From Planotetraspora thailandica (lineage in GTDB: Bacteria; Actinomycetota; Actinomycetes; Streptosporangiales; Streptosporangiaceae), in NCBI RefSeq assembly GCF_016863335.1, contig NZ_BOOR01000038.1:85606-149605 (forward strand): a DNA stretch of 64,000 bases. The letters run 5' to 3'. Positions 31,641 to 40,222 of this stretch are shown one piece after another. Position numbers and translations under genes: made by a program. The notes under the pieces were generated by a model that ran no database searches, was not told where the DNA came from, and saw nothing but the letters and a program-made list of their open reading frames with translations. Position 1 is the stretch's first letter, and each line of letters opens with the position of its first letter.

Positions 31641-32599
31641 ACGGCGGCCGCCGCCTTCACCTGGGCGCCGGCCCAGCTGAGCAGCCTGCGCGCGGAGGTG
31701 AAGCGGGCCGTGTCGCCCTTGTCGCCGAGGACGACCCCGACGATCGTGTGCCCGTTCTTCACCTGGGCGAAGGCCAGGCAGTAACCGGCCTTGGCCGTGT
31801 AGCCGGTCTTCAGCCCGATCGCGCCTTCGCCGAGCAACTTGTTGGTGTTGGTCCAGGTGTGCTTGCGGTGGACCTTGGTCGCCGCGACCGTGCGCCTGCC
31901 GGTCTTGACGATCGTGGCCAGCGTGGGGTTCTTCAGCACGGCCCGCGCCAGCGTCACCTGGTCGCGCGCCGTCGAGTACGACACGGTCGAGGTGAGGCCG
32001 TCCGCGTTGGCGTAGCGGGTGTCCTTCAGCCCGAGTTTCTTGGCGGCGTCGTTCATCCTGGCGACGAACTTCGTCTTGCCCGAGCCGTACTTCGTGGCGA
32101 GGGCGCTCGCGGCGTCGGCCGCCGAGGGAAGCAGGAGGGCGTAGAGAAGGTCGCGCACGTAGAACTTCTCACCCGCCTTGAAGCCGCCGCCGGTCGCGCC
32201 GTGAGAGGCGGCCCACTGGATGTCGGCCTTGGTGATCGTGACGACGTCGGTCAGCTTGGCCCGCTGAAGCACGACGTAGGCCGTCATGAGCTTGGTGACG
32301 CTGGCGATCTGCACGCGACTCGTCGACGACTTCGCCGTCAGCGCCTTGCCCGTGGTGGCGTCGACCACGTACGCGCGCTTGGCCGTGATCGAGGGCGCCG
32401 CCGCGGCGGCCGCCGCGGACGTGGCGACGGGGATCGATGTGGAGGAGGAGAGCGCCGCCGGGGGCGGCGCCGTAAGCGATGCCGTCGCCGTGAGCGGCGG
32501 CGGGGCTGTGAGCGACGGCGGGGCCGCCGCGGTGGCCGTTCCCACGAAACTCGTCGCGAGAAAGGCGGCCGTCAGCGCGCCGATGAGCCTGATTCGCAT
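31637..32599 (-). CDS. D-alanyl-D-alanine carboxypeptidase (S11 family)
   Basis: 320 residues with a signal peptide (MRIRLIGALTAAFLATSFVG...), then an Ala/Pro/Thr/Ser linker to ~residue 75. The low-molecular-weight PBP motifs follow: SxxK as SVTKLM, SxN position as LPSAADAA (Ala instead of Asn, a variation also found in actinobacterial relatives as far as I recall), and KTG as LKTGYTAKAGYC. The enzyme removes the terminal D-Ala from pentapeptides outside the membrane. There is no C-terminal anchor, so it may be secreted. An AT-rich palindrome lies upstream at 32635-32659. Confidence 0.92.
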   Translation of the reverse strand: MRIRLIGALTAAFLATSFVGTATAAAPPSLTAPPPLTATASLTAPPPAALSSSTSIPVATSAAAAAAAPSITAKRAYVVDATTGKALTAKSSTSRVQIASVTKLMTAYVVLQRAKLTDVVTITKADIQWAASHGATGGGFKAGEKFYVRDLLYALLLPSAADAASALATKYGSGKTKFVARMNDAAKKLGLKDTRYANADGLTSTVSYSTARDQVTLARAVLKNPTLATIVKTGRRTVAATKVHRKHTWTNTNKLLGEGAIGLKTGYTAKAGYCLAFAQVKNGHTIVGVVLGDKGDTARFTSARRLLSWAGAQVKAAAAV

Positions 32600-32634
32600 T
32601 TCGACATGATCGCATGAAAGATCGGCCGTGAATG

Positions 32635-32659
32635 CGTTTATAAAAGGGCGCTATAAACG
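32635..32659 (-). promoter_or_regulatory. AT-rich palindrome upstream of DD-carboxypeptidase
   Basis: CGTTTATA (32635-32642) and TATAAACG (32652-32659) form a perfect inverted repeat with a 9-base spacer in an unusually AT-rich patch, 36-60 bases before the start codon. TATAAA could be a -10 element; no good -35 is evident. Confidence 0.4.
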
Positions 32660-32665
32660 AAAAAA

Positions 32666-33172
32666 TCAGGACGTTGTGGTGCTGGGAGTTCTTTTTCCGC
32701 GACGACGCCAAATGACGAACCCGGCGGTCACGGCTGCGACGACGACGAGCACGCCGAGGCCGAGCAGGGGTGAGGAGGCGACCAGGCTCACCCACGTCCC
32801 GATGAGCGAATAAAGGCCGAAGGACGTGACCGGAACCCACGTCAGGCAGCCCAGCGCGCTGGCCACCAGATACCACCGGTAGTCGACCCGCAACGCGCCC
32901 GCCACCCACGGCAGCGTGTGGCGCAGCCCGGGAATCCAGAAACAGCCGTAGACGGCCAGGGCTCCCCACCTGCGAACGATCGCCTCGACCCGGAGGATGC
33001 GCTCCTTGCCGATCTTCTCGCCCAGCCGGGAACGGTAGATCGCGTCGCCGAGCTTGTGGCCCAGCCAGTAGTACACCTGGAACGCGCCGAACAGGGCCAC
33101 CGCGCCCACGGCGACGACGAGCCACAATGGCAGGCCGAAGATCGAGGCCCCCAGGGGGTCGGGGACATGCAC
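32666..33172 (-). CDS. DedA-family membrane protein
   Basis: 168 residues from GTG 33172. Four to five hydrophobic segments surround the DedA/VTT-family signature: an amphipathic re-entrant region (YWLGHKLGDAIYRSRLGEKIG) and the conserved FWIPGLRHTLPWVAGALRVDYRWYL with its Gly-x-Arg motif. Known DedA proteins flip lipids such as undecaprenyl phosphate or phosphatidylethanolamine and support membrane potential. The chain is shorter than the ~200-residue norm and lacks the usual N-terminal part. It precedes the DD-carboxypeptidase gene on the same strand, which fits a cell-envelope role. Confidence 0.85.
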   Translation of the reverse strand: MHVPDPLGASIFGLPLWLVVAVGAVALFGAFQVYYWLGHKLGDAIYRSRLGEKIGKERILRVEAIVRRWGALAVYGCFWIPGLRHTLPWVAGALRVDYRWYLVASALGCLTWVPVTSFGLYSLIGTWVSLVASSPLLGLGVLVVVAAVTAGFVIWRRRGKRTPSTTTS

Positions 33173-33282
33173 GGGCCACCACCGCCCTTCCTGAGGTCAG
33201 GGTCACCTTACCTCTCGGTGCGGCGGCGCCCGCAAGACGTCGTCACGAAGATCGACCGTCGCCTCCGAGCCGGCAGGCAGGG

Positions 33283-36200
33283 TCACGGCGTGGAACCGAG
33301 CGCCTTCCTGGCGTCCTCGATCCAGCGCGCCACCCCCACCCGCTCCGCGACCACGAGCGCCTTCTCGTGATGCTCGCGGGCGGGCAGGCCGAGCCGTACG
33401 GCGAGATCGCCGAGTGTCCTGGCCACCGGCCACAGGGCGACCACGCCCGTCCCCGCGCCGCCGATGCGGTCGCGGAACGGCACGAGCTTGTCGTAGGCCT
33501 CACGCATCCGGCCCTCGTCGCCGAGCAGCATGCCCGCCAGGGCCCTCCAGATGAGGGCGAGCTCGTAGAGGAAGTCCGTGCGGACGGGCTCCTGACCAGC
33601 GGCGATCACCAGCGCGTCCTTCATGTGGCCCGCCGATGCGAGGGCGACGGCATAGGCGTCGGGCGTCCACTTGGCGCCGCGCTGGTGCGCCTCGGCCAGC
33701 GGCTCGACCATCTCGGCCGCGCGCCCGTCGACCAGGTGCAGGCAGAACGTCGCGATCAGCGGCAGGTCCTGACGGCCCTCCAGCATGCCCGCCCTGGCCG
33801 TCAGCCTGGCGGCGGTGCGGTAGGCGCGCTCGGCCCCGGCGTAGTCGCCGCTGATCACCAGGCGTTGTCCCGCGTACCACGCGCCGACGGCGGCGGGCGC
33901 CGTCAGGTCGTAGCGCCGCCCCAGCAACTCGGCCTGCGCGAGGTGCTCGTCGGCCTCGGCGAAGTCGCCCCGCGCCGCCGCGCACTCCAGCAGCACCAGG
34001 TGGGCCAGGGCCAGTACGGCGACCTGCCCGGACGCCGCGCCCACCCGCAGCAACTCCCGGCCGATGGCCTCCCGTTCGTCCACCTGGGTGAGCGTGTAGG
34101 ACTGGCGCAGCCGCCCGCTGAGCGCCATGGCCAGCAGCGCGGGGTCGCCGCTGGAGCGGGCCAGCTCCTCGGCCTCCAGCGAGGCCTGGTAGCCGCGTTC
34201 GGTGGCCGACCCCTCGAGTTCGAGCGCGAGGGTGGCCAGCAGGCTCGCCCGCAGTGAGCGCTCGCCCGCCGGCAGCTCGACCAGCGCCTTCTCCGTGACG
34301 TCGACGATCTCCCAGGCGGTGCGGCTGAAGTCGCGGGCGATGCCCTTGTGCGGCACGGCGAGCGCGGCGGCGACGCGCGCGGTCAGCGCCATGTCGCCGA
34401 GGGGGAGGGCGACGTCCATGGCCTGCCGCCGCTGGGCGCGCGCCGCGCTCATGTCGCCGCACAGGGCCAGCGCCCTGATGTGCCTGAGCTGAAGCTCCAG
34501 GCGTTCGCGTACGGGGCCGTTCCCCGCGTGCGCACGGTCGAGGGCGGCGATGGCCTGCTGCCAGAGCGAGGCCGCCTCCCGGTGCGCGAAACGCCGTTCC
34601 GCCTGCTCGGCGGCGAGCCCCGCATACCGTACGGCTTTCGCCGCGGTCTCGGCCGTGCCCGCCGCGTCGTAATGGTGGGCCAGCGCCGCCACGTCGCCGG
34701 GGGCGCGCCGCTCGACCGCCGCGGCCACCGCCGCGTGCAGGCGCGAACGGCGAAGCCGTGAGGCGTCCGAATACAGGGTGTCCCTGACGAGGTCGTGGTC
34801 GAAGCGCAGCAGGCCGGTTCCGGGCTCGGTGACCAGGCCGGCGAGCAGGGCCGCCTCGACGGCGTCCACCACCGCGTCCTCGTCGCCCGACACGTCGATC
34901 AGCACGTCGACGTCGACGTCACGGCCGATGACCGCCGCCTGGAGAAGCACCTGCTGGGCGCGCTCGGGCAGCCGCGCGATCCGCCTGCGCAGCACGTCGC
35001 GCACCCCGGAGGGCACCTCGGAGATGTCGGCCTCCGCCTCGAACAGGCGGACCGTCTCCTTCACGAAGAAGGGGTTGCCGCCCGCCCGCTCGACGATCGT
35101 GCTGACGACCTCGTCCTCGACCTCGCGTACGCAGGTGGCGCGGACCAGTTCGGCCACCGCGTCGTCGCCGAGCCCTTCCAGGCCCACTCTGACGGGGCCG
35201 AGCCGGGCGAGCGCGGCGAGCACGTCCTGCTGCGGGTCGGTCAGCTCTCCGTCGCGGCAGGTCACGACGAGCAGCACCCGGCTCGCCGCCAGGAGGCTCG
35301 GCAGCGCGCGCAGCAGCGCGAGCGTCTGGTCGTCGGCCCAGTGCAGGTCTTCCACGAGGATCAGCAGGGGAGCCTCGCGCGCGACGGCCGACAGGTAGCC
35401 GCCGACCGCGCGGTGCAGCCGGAAGCCGCCCGACGCCTCGTCGGCGCCGGTGTCGGGCGCCGTGTCGTCGAGCAGCGGGGCCAGCAGATCGGCGTACTCG
35501 CCCGCGCCGCTGCGCGAGACGAGCGAGCGCAGCACCTCGACCCATGCCCAGCCCGGGGGAGTGGCGGTGCTGTCCGGGCAGCCGCCCGCCGTGGCGATCC
35601 AGCCCTCGTTCTCCAGCCGTTCGCAGAACCGGCGGACCAGGGTGGTCTTGCCCGCGCCCGGATCCCCGCCGACGACCGCGACGGTGAACCTCCCCGCGGC
35701 GGCGCGCGGCACCGCCGACCACAGCGCGACGAGTTCGGCCTCGCGCCCCACGAACGGCTCAGGCTCCAGCGGAGCGGGGGCCTTGCCCTCCAGGGGCCGG
35801 GGCGGCCAGGTCGAGCCGATCTCGACGGGCCTGCGCGCCGCGGGGACGAGGTCGAGCGCGGGATCCTGCGCGAGGATGCCCGCCTCCAGCCTGCGCAGTG
35901 CGGGGCCGGGGTCGATCCCGAGCTCGTCGGACAGGATCGTGCGCGCCCGCCGGATCGCGGCCAGCGCGTCGCCCTGCCGTCCGCACCGGTAGAGCCCCAG
36001 CGCGAGCAGCCGCCAGCCCTCCTCGCGCAGCGCGTGCTCGGCGGTCAGCGCCTCCAGGTCGGGCACGGTCTCGGCGTGCAGGCCGAGGCGAATGCCGGCG
36101 TCGGCGTGCCGTTCCCTGGCGACGACCCGCAGTTCGCTGAGCCGCGCCACCTCGGCCTCCGCCCAGGGCGGGTCGTCGAACCCCGAGTACGGCGTGCCCT

Positions 36201-36618
36201 GCCAGAGCGCGAGAGCCGACTCCAGCCTGGCCCGCGCCGACTGGGGATCGTCGTCGAGCCGTTCCCCGGCCGCGCGCACGGTCGCCTCGAAACGGAGCGC
36301 GTCGACCTGCTCAGGGGCGGCCCGCAGGGCGTAGCCGGAGGCCACCGTCACCAGCAGGCGGTTGGGTCCGCCACGCGGGCGGTCGGGTTCGAGCACCCGG
36401 CGAAGGCGGGAGATGTAGACCTGGAGGCCCGACTGTGCGCCCTTGGCGGCGTCGTCGTCCCACAGGTCGAACAACAACGTGCCGACGGGCACGACCTGTC
36501 CCCGGGCCACCAGCAACCGGGCAAGCACGGCACGCTGCCGCAGACCGCCGAGATCGATGCGCCCGGCCCCGTCGTCCGCTTCGACCGGGCCGAGAACCCG
36601 GAACGCCACCGAGCTCAT
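33283..36618 (-). CDS. SARP-type regulator with STAND ATPase and TPR region
   Basis: 1111 residues. Winged helix (~1-100: FRVLGPVEADDGAGRIDLGG, SGLQVYISRLRRVLEPDR), bacterial transcriptional activator domain (~105-250), AAA/STAND ATPase (~290-560) with Walker A VVGGDPGAGKTTLVRRF and Walker B LLILVEDLHWADD, then a long helical-repeat region. The ATPase segment resembles that of large LuxR (LAL) regulators, but there is no C-terminal LuxR HTH. Start at ATG 36618. The gap to the upstream LPG-synthase-type gene is 103 bases. Its regulon is not evident; the DedA gene is 110 bases downstream. Confidence 0.92.
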   Translation of the reverse strand: MSSVAFRVLGPVEADDGAGRIDLGGLRQRAVLARLLVARGQVVPVGTLLFDLWDDDAAKGAQSGLQVYISRLRRVLEPDRPRGGPNRLLVTVASGYALRAAPEQVDALRFEATVRAAGERLDDDPQSARARLESALALWQGTPYSGFDDPPWAEAEVARLSELRVVARERHADAGIRLGLHAETVPDLEALTAEHALREEGWRLLALGLYRCGRQGDALAAIRRARTILSDELGIDPGPALRRLEAGILAQDPALDLVPAARRPVEIGSTWPPRPLEGKAPAPLEPEPFVGREAELVALWSAVPRAAAGRFTVAVVGGDPGAGKTTLVRRFCERLENEGWIATAGGCPDSTATPPGWAWVEVLRSLVSRSGAGEYADLLAPLLDDTAPDTGADEASGGFRLHRAVGGYLSAVAREAPLLILVEDLHWADDQTLALLRALPSLLAASRVLLVVTCRDGELTDPQQDVLAALARLGPVRVGLEGLGDDAVAELVRATCVREVEDEVVSTIVERAGGNPFFVKETVRLFEAEADISEVPSGVRDVLRRRIARLPERAQQVLLQAAVIGRDVDVDVLIDVSGDEDAVVDAVEAALLAGLVTEPGTGLLRFDHDLVRDTLYSDASRLRRSRLHAAVAAAVERRAPGDVAALAHHYDAAGTAETAAKAVRYAGLAAEQAERRFAHREAASLWQQAIAALDRAHAGNGPVRERLELQLRHIRALALCGDMSAARAQRRQAMDVALPLGDMALTARVAAALAVPHKGIARDFSRTAWEIVDVTEKALVELPAGERSLRASLLATLALELEGSATERGYQASLEAEELARSSGDPALLAMALSGRLRQSYTLTQVDEREAIGRELLRVGAASGQVAVLALAHLVLLECAAARGDFAEADEHLAQAELLGRRYDLTAPAAVGAWYAGQRLVISGDYAGAERAYRTAARLTARAGMLEGRQDLPLIATFCLHLVDGRAAEMVEPLAEAHQRGAKWTPDAYAVALASAGHMKDALVIAAGQEPVRTDFLYELALIWRALAGMLLGDEGRMREAYDKLVPFRDRIGGAGTGVVALWPVARTLGDLAVRLGLPAREHHEKALVVAERVGVARWIEDARKALGSTP

Positions 36619-36721
36619 CGGGCGTCCGCTACTGATAGACGATGCATTTCAGCCGCAACGGTATGCGGGCCCGCGAACTGCGCACAAGGTCTTCACCGTC
36701 GCGGACATCGCTCCCGGGCGA

Positions 36722-37795
36722 TCAGGTGGCCTGGGCGCGGGTGAGCGTCGACGCGCTCTGGGCGGCGGCGCTCTCCCGCTTGCGCAGCAGCGACCAGGCC
36801 CCGAGTGCGAGCGCCCCCCAGGGGATCTCAATGGTGTAGGTCCAGAACCCGAACAGCACGGCGGCCGCGGTCGCGCCGCTCGCCGGCTGCCCGAAGGCGC
36901 CGATCAGCAGGGTCGCCACGCCGCCCTCCATGATCCCCGCGCCGCTGGGCGTGACGAGAACCGACGTCAGCACGCGGCTGAGCGCGAAGACGGCGACCGT
37001 CTCCGCGGCCCCCGGGTAGGAGCCGGTGGCCACGAGGCAGGCGGCCATGATCAGGCACTGGAGAGCGAGGAAGCTGATCATCCCGAGGGACAGGCCGGCC
37101 CACCGCCGGTGGATGACGTCGGCGGTGTCCTGGCGGAGCCGGTCGATCGCGCCGGAGGCGGCGTGCTCGGCGGGCCGGAACCTGCGGGGCAGCACCCGGA
37201 TGAGGCCGTCGAGCGCCCGGCCGAGCAGGGCGGCGGCCCGATCCCAATAGAGCGCGGCGGCCACGATCGCGACAAGGACGATCATGGAGACGGCTCCCAC
37301 CCAGCCGGCCTTGGCGACGGTGGGGTTGGTCGCCTTGCCGGCGAGGAGCAGGCAGGCGATGCCGACGGCGGGCAACAGGAACCGGAACAGCGAGTTCCAG
37401 ATGCCCGTCACCAGCGTGTAGACCACGATGGGGCGGTTGGTGAAACCCCATCCCCGGGTCATCCCGAAGGTCAGGGCGACCCCCGCGGCCCCGCCGAAGG
37501 GCAGCAGGTTGCTGACGGCGCTGCCGCCCGCGTTGAGCGTCAGCGCCTGCAAGTTGGACAGACCCGGGAGCGCCGACGTCATGACGTAGGTGTAGGCCCA
37601 CAGGCTGCCCAGCCACAACACCGACATCAGCAGGATGGTCTGCCAGCTCAGCCTGCCGAACTCGTGCCCGATCTCGTGCCAGCTGACCTTGGCCCCCGTC
37701 AGCGAGTGCACGATCTGCGGGAGGTAGACCACGAGCGCCACGGCCAGCGCCAGCGACAGCGCCGACAGCACGACCCGCAGCCAGTTCTTCTTCAC
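36722..37795 (-). CDS. LPG-synthase-type (UPF0104) flippase-like membrane protein
   Basis: 357 residues, about eight transmembrane segments, from GTG 37795 (GGGGG upstream). The pattern ALTLNAGGSAVSNLLPFGGAAGVAL (~87-110) and VLVTPSGAGIMEGG (~285-298) is that of the lysylphosphatidylglycerol synthase transmembrane region (UPF0104/AglD-like). These domains act alone as lipid or glycolipid transporters or join to synthases; here no aminoacyl-transferase domain is attached. A PIG-L deacetylase and GT4 glycosyltransferase are next door, which suggests envelope glycolipid metabolism. Confidence 0.88.
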   Translation of the reverse strand: MKKNWLRVVLSALSLALAVALVVYLPQIVHSLTGAKVSWHEIGHEFGRLSWQTILLMSVLWLGSLWAYTYVMTSALPGLSNLQALTLNAGGSAVSNLLPFGGAAGVALTFGMTRGWGFTNRPIVVYTLVTGIWNSLFRFLLPAVGIACLLLAGKATNPTVAKAGWVGAVSMIVLVAIVAAALYWDRAAALLGRALDGLIRVLPRRFRPAEHAASGAIDRLRQDTADVIHRRWAGLSLGMISFLALQCLIMAACLVATGSYPGAAETVAVFALSRVLTSVLVTPSGAGIMEGGVATLLIGAFGQPASGATAAAVLFGFWTYTIEIPWGALALGAWSLLRKRESAAAQSASTLTRAQAT

Positions 37796-37880
37796 TCGAG
37801 ATGCCCCCAGTCGTCCTTGGTCGCCTCAAGTGTGGCGGGAGATCCGCGATGCCGACTCCTCCTGACGGAGGAGCGATCCC

Positions 37881-38678
37881 CTAGGGGCTGCCAAAAGGAT
37901 GTTTCAGGCGTGTCCCCCGCGGCAGGCCCCGCTGGACGTACCACTCGGTGCCGAAGACGTACCGGTAGAGCAGAGGCGGAATCTTGAGCATCGCGCCCAG
38001 CGTCCTGTCGCCGGTCCCCCCGCTCGCCTGGGACGCGTGGGCGGCCATCGCGGCCCGCTTGGCCCGAGCATACTTGCGCACGTTCACCCGGTGCGTGATC
38101 GTGTCGGCCGCCGAGTAGGCGACCTCGAAGCTCCTGACGTCGATCGACGGGTAGAAGCGCGCCGCCAGCCGCACACCCTTCAGCAGGGGGTCGCGGTTGA
38201 CCGTCGCCTCCAGCACGATCGGCGTGCCCGCGATCTCCGCGGCCCGGCTGCCCACCCGGTAGACCTGGACGTGATCGGGATGCCCGTACCCCCCGGAAGG
38301 GTCGTAGATCGTCACCAGGTCGGCCGTCTCCTCCTTGAGGAGGTCGGCCAGCCGCTGCGCCGCCTCTTCGATGTCGGCGTCGATGAACGCGTCGTCGCCC
38401 CGGTCGTCGGCGACGCCGCCGTCGATGGCGAGCCCGGAGTCGCCGTATCCCAGCTGGACCACCCTGGCGCAGCCGAGCAGGGAGGCCGAGCTGTGCAGCT
38501 CTTCCATCCGGGTCCTGCCCAGCTCGTCGCCGTGCGGGAGCTCGGCCAGGCCGCGTTCTCCCGCGGTCGCGACGACGAGCACCACCCGGTGGCCCTCGTC
38601 GGCCAGCATCGCCATGGTGCCCGCCGTCAGCAGCGCCTCGTCATCGGGGTGGGCGTGGAAGAACACCGCCGTGCTCAT
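37881..38678 (-). CDS. PIG-L family deacetylase
   Basis: 265 residues from ATG 38678, with GGGGGAG upstream; the frame extends further but without an RBS. The zinc/catalytic motif AHPDDEALLTAG starts at residue ~9 and the second metal-ligand site GYGHPDHVQVYRVG lies at ~140. The family removes N-acetyl groups from GlcNAc-type substrates; MshB (mycothiol), Mca and antibiotic-pathway enzymes are members. Residues KYARAKRAAMAAHASQ resemble the Mca/MshB C-terminal region. The divergent GT4 gene suggests a glycosyltransferase-deacetylase pair, but sequence alone does not show the sugar acceptor. Confidence 0.9.
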   Translation of the reverse strand: MSTAVFFHAHPDDEALLTAGTMAMLADEGHRVVLVVATAGERGLAELPHGDELGRTRMEELHSSASLLGCARVVQLGYGDSGLAIDGGVADDRGDDAFIDADIEEAAQRLADLLKEETADLVTIYDPSGGYGHPDHVQVYRVGSRAAEIAGTPIVLEATVNRDPLLKGVRLAARFYPSIDVRSFEVAYSAADTITHRVNVRKYARAKRAAMAAHASQASGGTGDRTLGAMLKIPPLLYRYVFGTEWYVQRGLPRGTRLKHPFGSP

Positions 38679-38839
38679 CCCGGCTCCCCCAACCTGGGCA
38701 CGTAAGTTGTCATAGTGCTCCACGAAGTGTCGTCCCGGTCCCTGCCCATGATCCCACGCCACGACAGGCGCCCAGGGCCCCCCTCCCCAGGTCGGATGCC
38801 GGGTTTGATGCCCGCCGCGTGCTCTGCCACTCTGACCCG

Positions 38840-39934
38840 GTGAGGATCCTTCACGTCAGCGACTGCTACCTCCCGAGGCTCGGGGGCATCGAGGTGCAGG
38901 TCGCCGACATCGTCAGGGTTCAAGGAGAGGCCGGGCACGACGTCGAGGTGGCGACCGCCACGCCCGGTGAGGCCCTGCCCGGCGTGCACCGCCTGGTGGC
39001 CCCCATGCCTTTCGATCTTCCCGTTCACCCACGCGGCACCGGCCACCTCATCCGGATGATGACAGCGCGGCGGCCCGACGTCGTGCACGTGCACATGGGC
39101 GCGGTCTCGCCGTTCGCCTGGATGGGTGTGCGCGCCGCCGTACGGGCGGGCCTGCCCGTGGTGGTGACGATCCACAGCATGTGGGATCCGGTGACCCGGG
39201 GCGGCTACCGCGCGCTGCAGAGCGCCTTCCGGTGGCGGAGCTGGGGCGTGGTCGCCACCGCCGTGAGCGAGGCCGCCGCCCGCCCGATCAGGGAGGTGGC
39301 CGGGCCGGGCGTGCCCGTCCACGTCGTCTCCAACGGCCTGGACGTGTCGGCCTGGCGGCCCTCGGCGGACGTGGCGGCCGAGTCCCGCGACACCGTCCAC
39401 GTCGTCGCGGTCGGCAGGCTCGCCCCCCGCAAGCAGCCGATGCGGCTGCTCCATCTGCTCGAGGCGGCGCGCAGCCGCGTGCCGGAGCACATCGCGATGC
39501 GGGCGACCGTCGTGGGCGACGGCCCGGCCCGCGGGCGCATGGAACGGCACCTGCGCGCCCGCCGGCTCGACTGGGTGTCGCTGCCCGGCAGGTTGACCAG
39601 GGAGCAGATCAAGGAGGTGCTGGCCTCCGCCGACGTCTTCGTGGCGCCGGCCCCGCGCGAGTCGTTCGGGCTCGCGGCGCTGGAGGCGCGCTCCGCCGGC
39701 GTCCCCGTCGTCGCGCGCGAGCAGAGCGGCGTGGCCGACTTCGTACGGCCAGGCAAGGAGGGCCTGCTGGGCCGCACCTTCGACGAGCTGATCTCATCGG
39801 TGGCGACGCTGGCCCGCGACCCCGACCTGCGCCGGTCGATCGCCGGGCACAACCGTGAGACCGAGCCGGTGAAGTGCTCCTGGCCCGCGGTCCTGGAAGG
39901 CTTCGAGCGCTGCTACGCGCTCGCCCGCGGCTGA
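38840..39934 (+). CDS. GT4-family glycosyltransferase
   Basis: 364 residues from GTG 38840 (alternative start 38819). The N-terminal Rossmann half shows ILHVSDCYLPRLGGIEVQV and DVVHVHMGAVSPFAW; the C-terminal half shows VAVGRLAPRKQP, VVGDGPARGRMERHL and the EX7E motif as ESFGLAALEARSAG. GT4 enzymes transfer sugars from NDP donors with retention. The layout resembles MshA and lipid mannosyltransferases. It is divergent from the PIG-L gene with a 161-base gap. The last residues lack any membrane anchor, so it acts in the cytoplasm or at the inner membrane face. Confidence 0.9.
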   Translation: MRILHVSDCYLPRLGGIEVQVADIVRVQGEAGHDVEVATATPGEALPGVHRLVAPMPFDLPVHPRGTGHLIRMMTARRPDVVHVHMGAVSPFAWMGVRAAVRAGLPVVVTIHSMWDPVTRGGYRALQSAFRWRSWGVVATAVSEAAARPIREVAGPGVPVHVVSNGLDVSAWRPSADVAAESRDTVHVVAVGRLAPRKQPMRLLHLLEAARSRVPEHIAMRATVVGDGPARGRMERHLRARRLDWVSLPGRLTREQIKEVLASADVFVAPAPRESFGLAALEARSAGVPVVAREQSGVADFVRPGKEGLLGRTFDELISSVATLARDPDLRRSIAGHNRETEPVKCSWPAVLEGFERCYALARG

Positions 39935-39986
39935 GGCGTCCTCCGCCCCTTACGGAACGTCCCGGCCCTCGCAGGTCACGGTTCTC

Positions 39987-40082
39987 TCAAAAAGGGAGGA
40001 CCTTGCCCGAAGGGGTGCGCAGGTCGACGGGTTCGGGGTGACGGGGGGGTCTCGGTCGCTGGATGATCTGCACCTTCTTCAT
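39987..40082 (-). CDS. 31-residue peptide gene downstream of ATP-grasp/alpha-E/transglutaminase operon
   Basis: A short ORF with a strong start: AGGAGG (40091-40096) lies eight bases before ATG (cat 40080-40082), stop TGA at 39987-39989. The product starts MKKVQIIQRPRPPRHPEP and ends TPSGKVLPF. It is basic and Pro/Arg-rich, has no Cys, Ser is single, and shows no hydrophobic signal. It lies 140 bases after the transglutaminase-like gene on the same strand. I know of no match. It may be a substrate peptide for the amidoligase-type enzymes of the operon, a small regulator, or a leaderless RiPP-like precursor; this is inference from position and translation signals only. Confidence 0.55.
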   Translation of the reverse strand: MKKVQIIQRPRPPRHPEPVDLRTPSGKVLPF

Positions 40083-40112
40083 CGGGGCGCCCTCCTCTCA
40101 ATGCTTGGTGTC

Positions 40113-40131
40113 ATGATTCCCACGAAATCAT
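40113..40131 (-). promoter_or_regulatory. Inverted repeat before peptide gene
   Basis: ATGATT (40113-40118) and AATCAT (40126-40131) flank seven bases, 31-49 bases upstream of the peptide start codon. The surrounding intergenic sequence is AT-rich for this genome, suggesting a separate promoter or an mRNA hairpin between the transglutaminase and peptide genes. Confidence 0.35.
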
Positions 40132-40222
40132 CTGGAATATCCTTGCCAGGTCATAACGGCTTCACTTTTTGTTCTTGTCTTGCCCAGCAGTCGGCAAAGT
40201 CACCATGGTCGTCAAGGCGGTG

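Noticed and set aside
33127..36744. Long plus-strand frames (376 and 649 codons)
   Set aside because: Antisense to the SARP-type regulator, which has all expected domains.
38840..39934. MshA identity for the GT4 gene
   Set aside because: Shorter than MshA, not beside mshC/mshD, and the motif set is shared by many GT4 enzymes.
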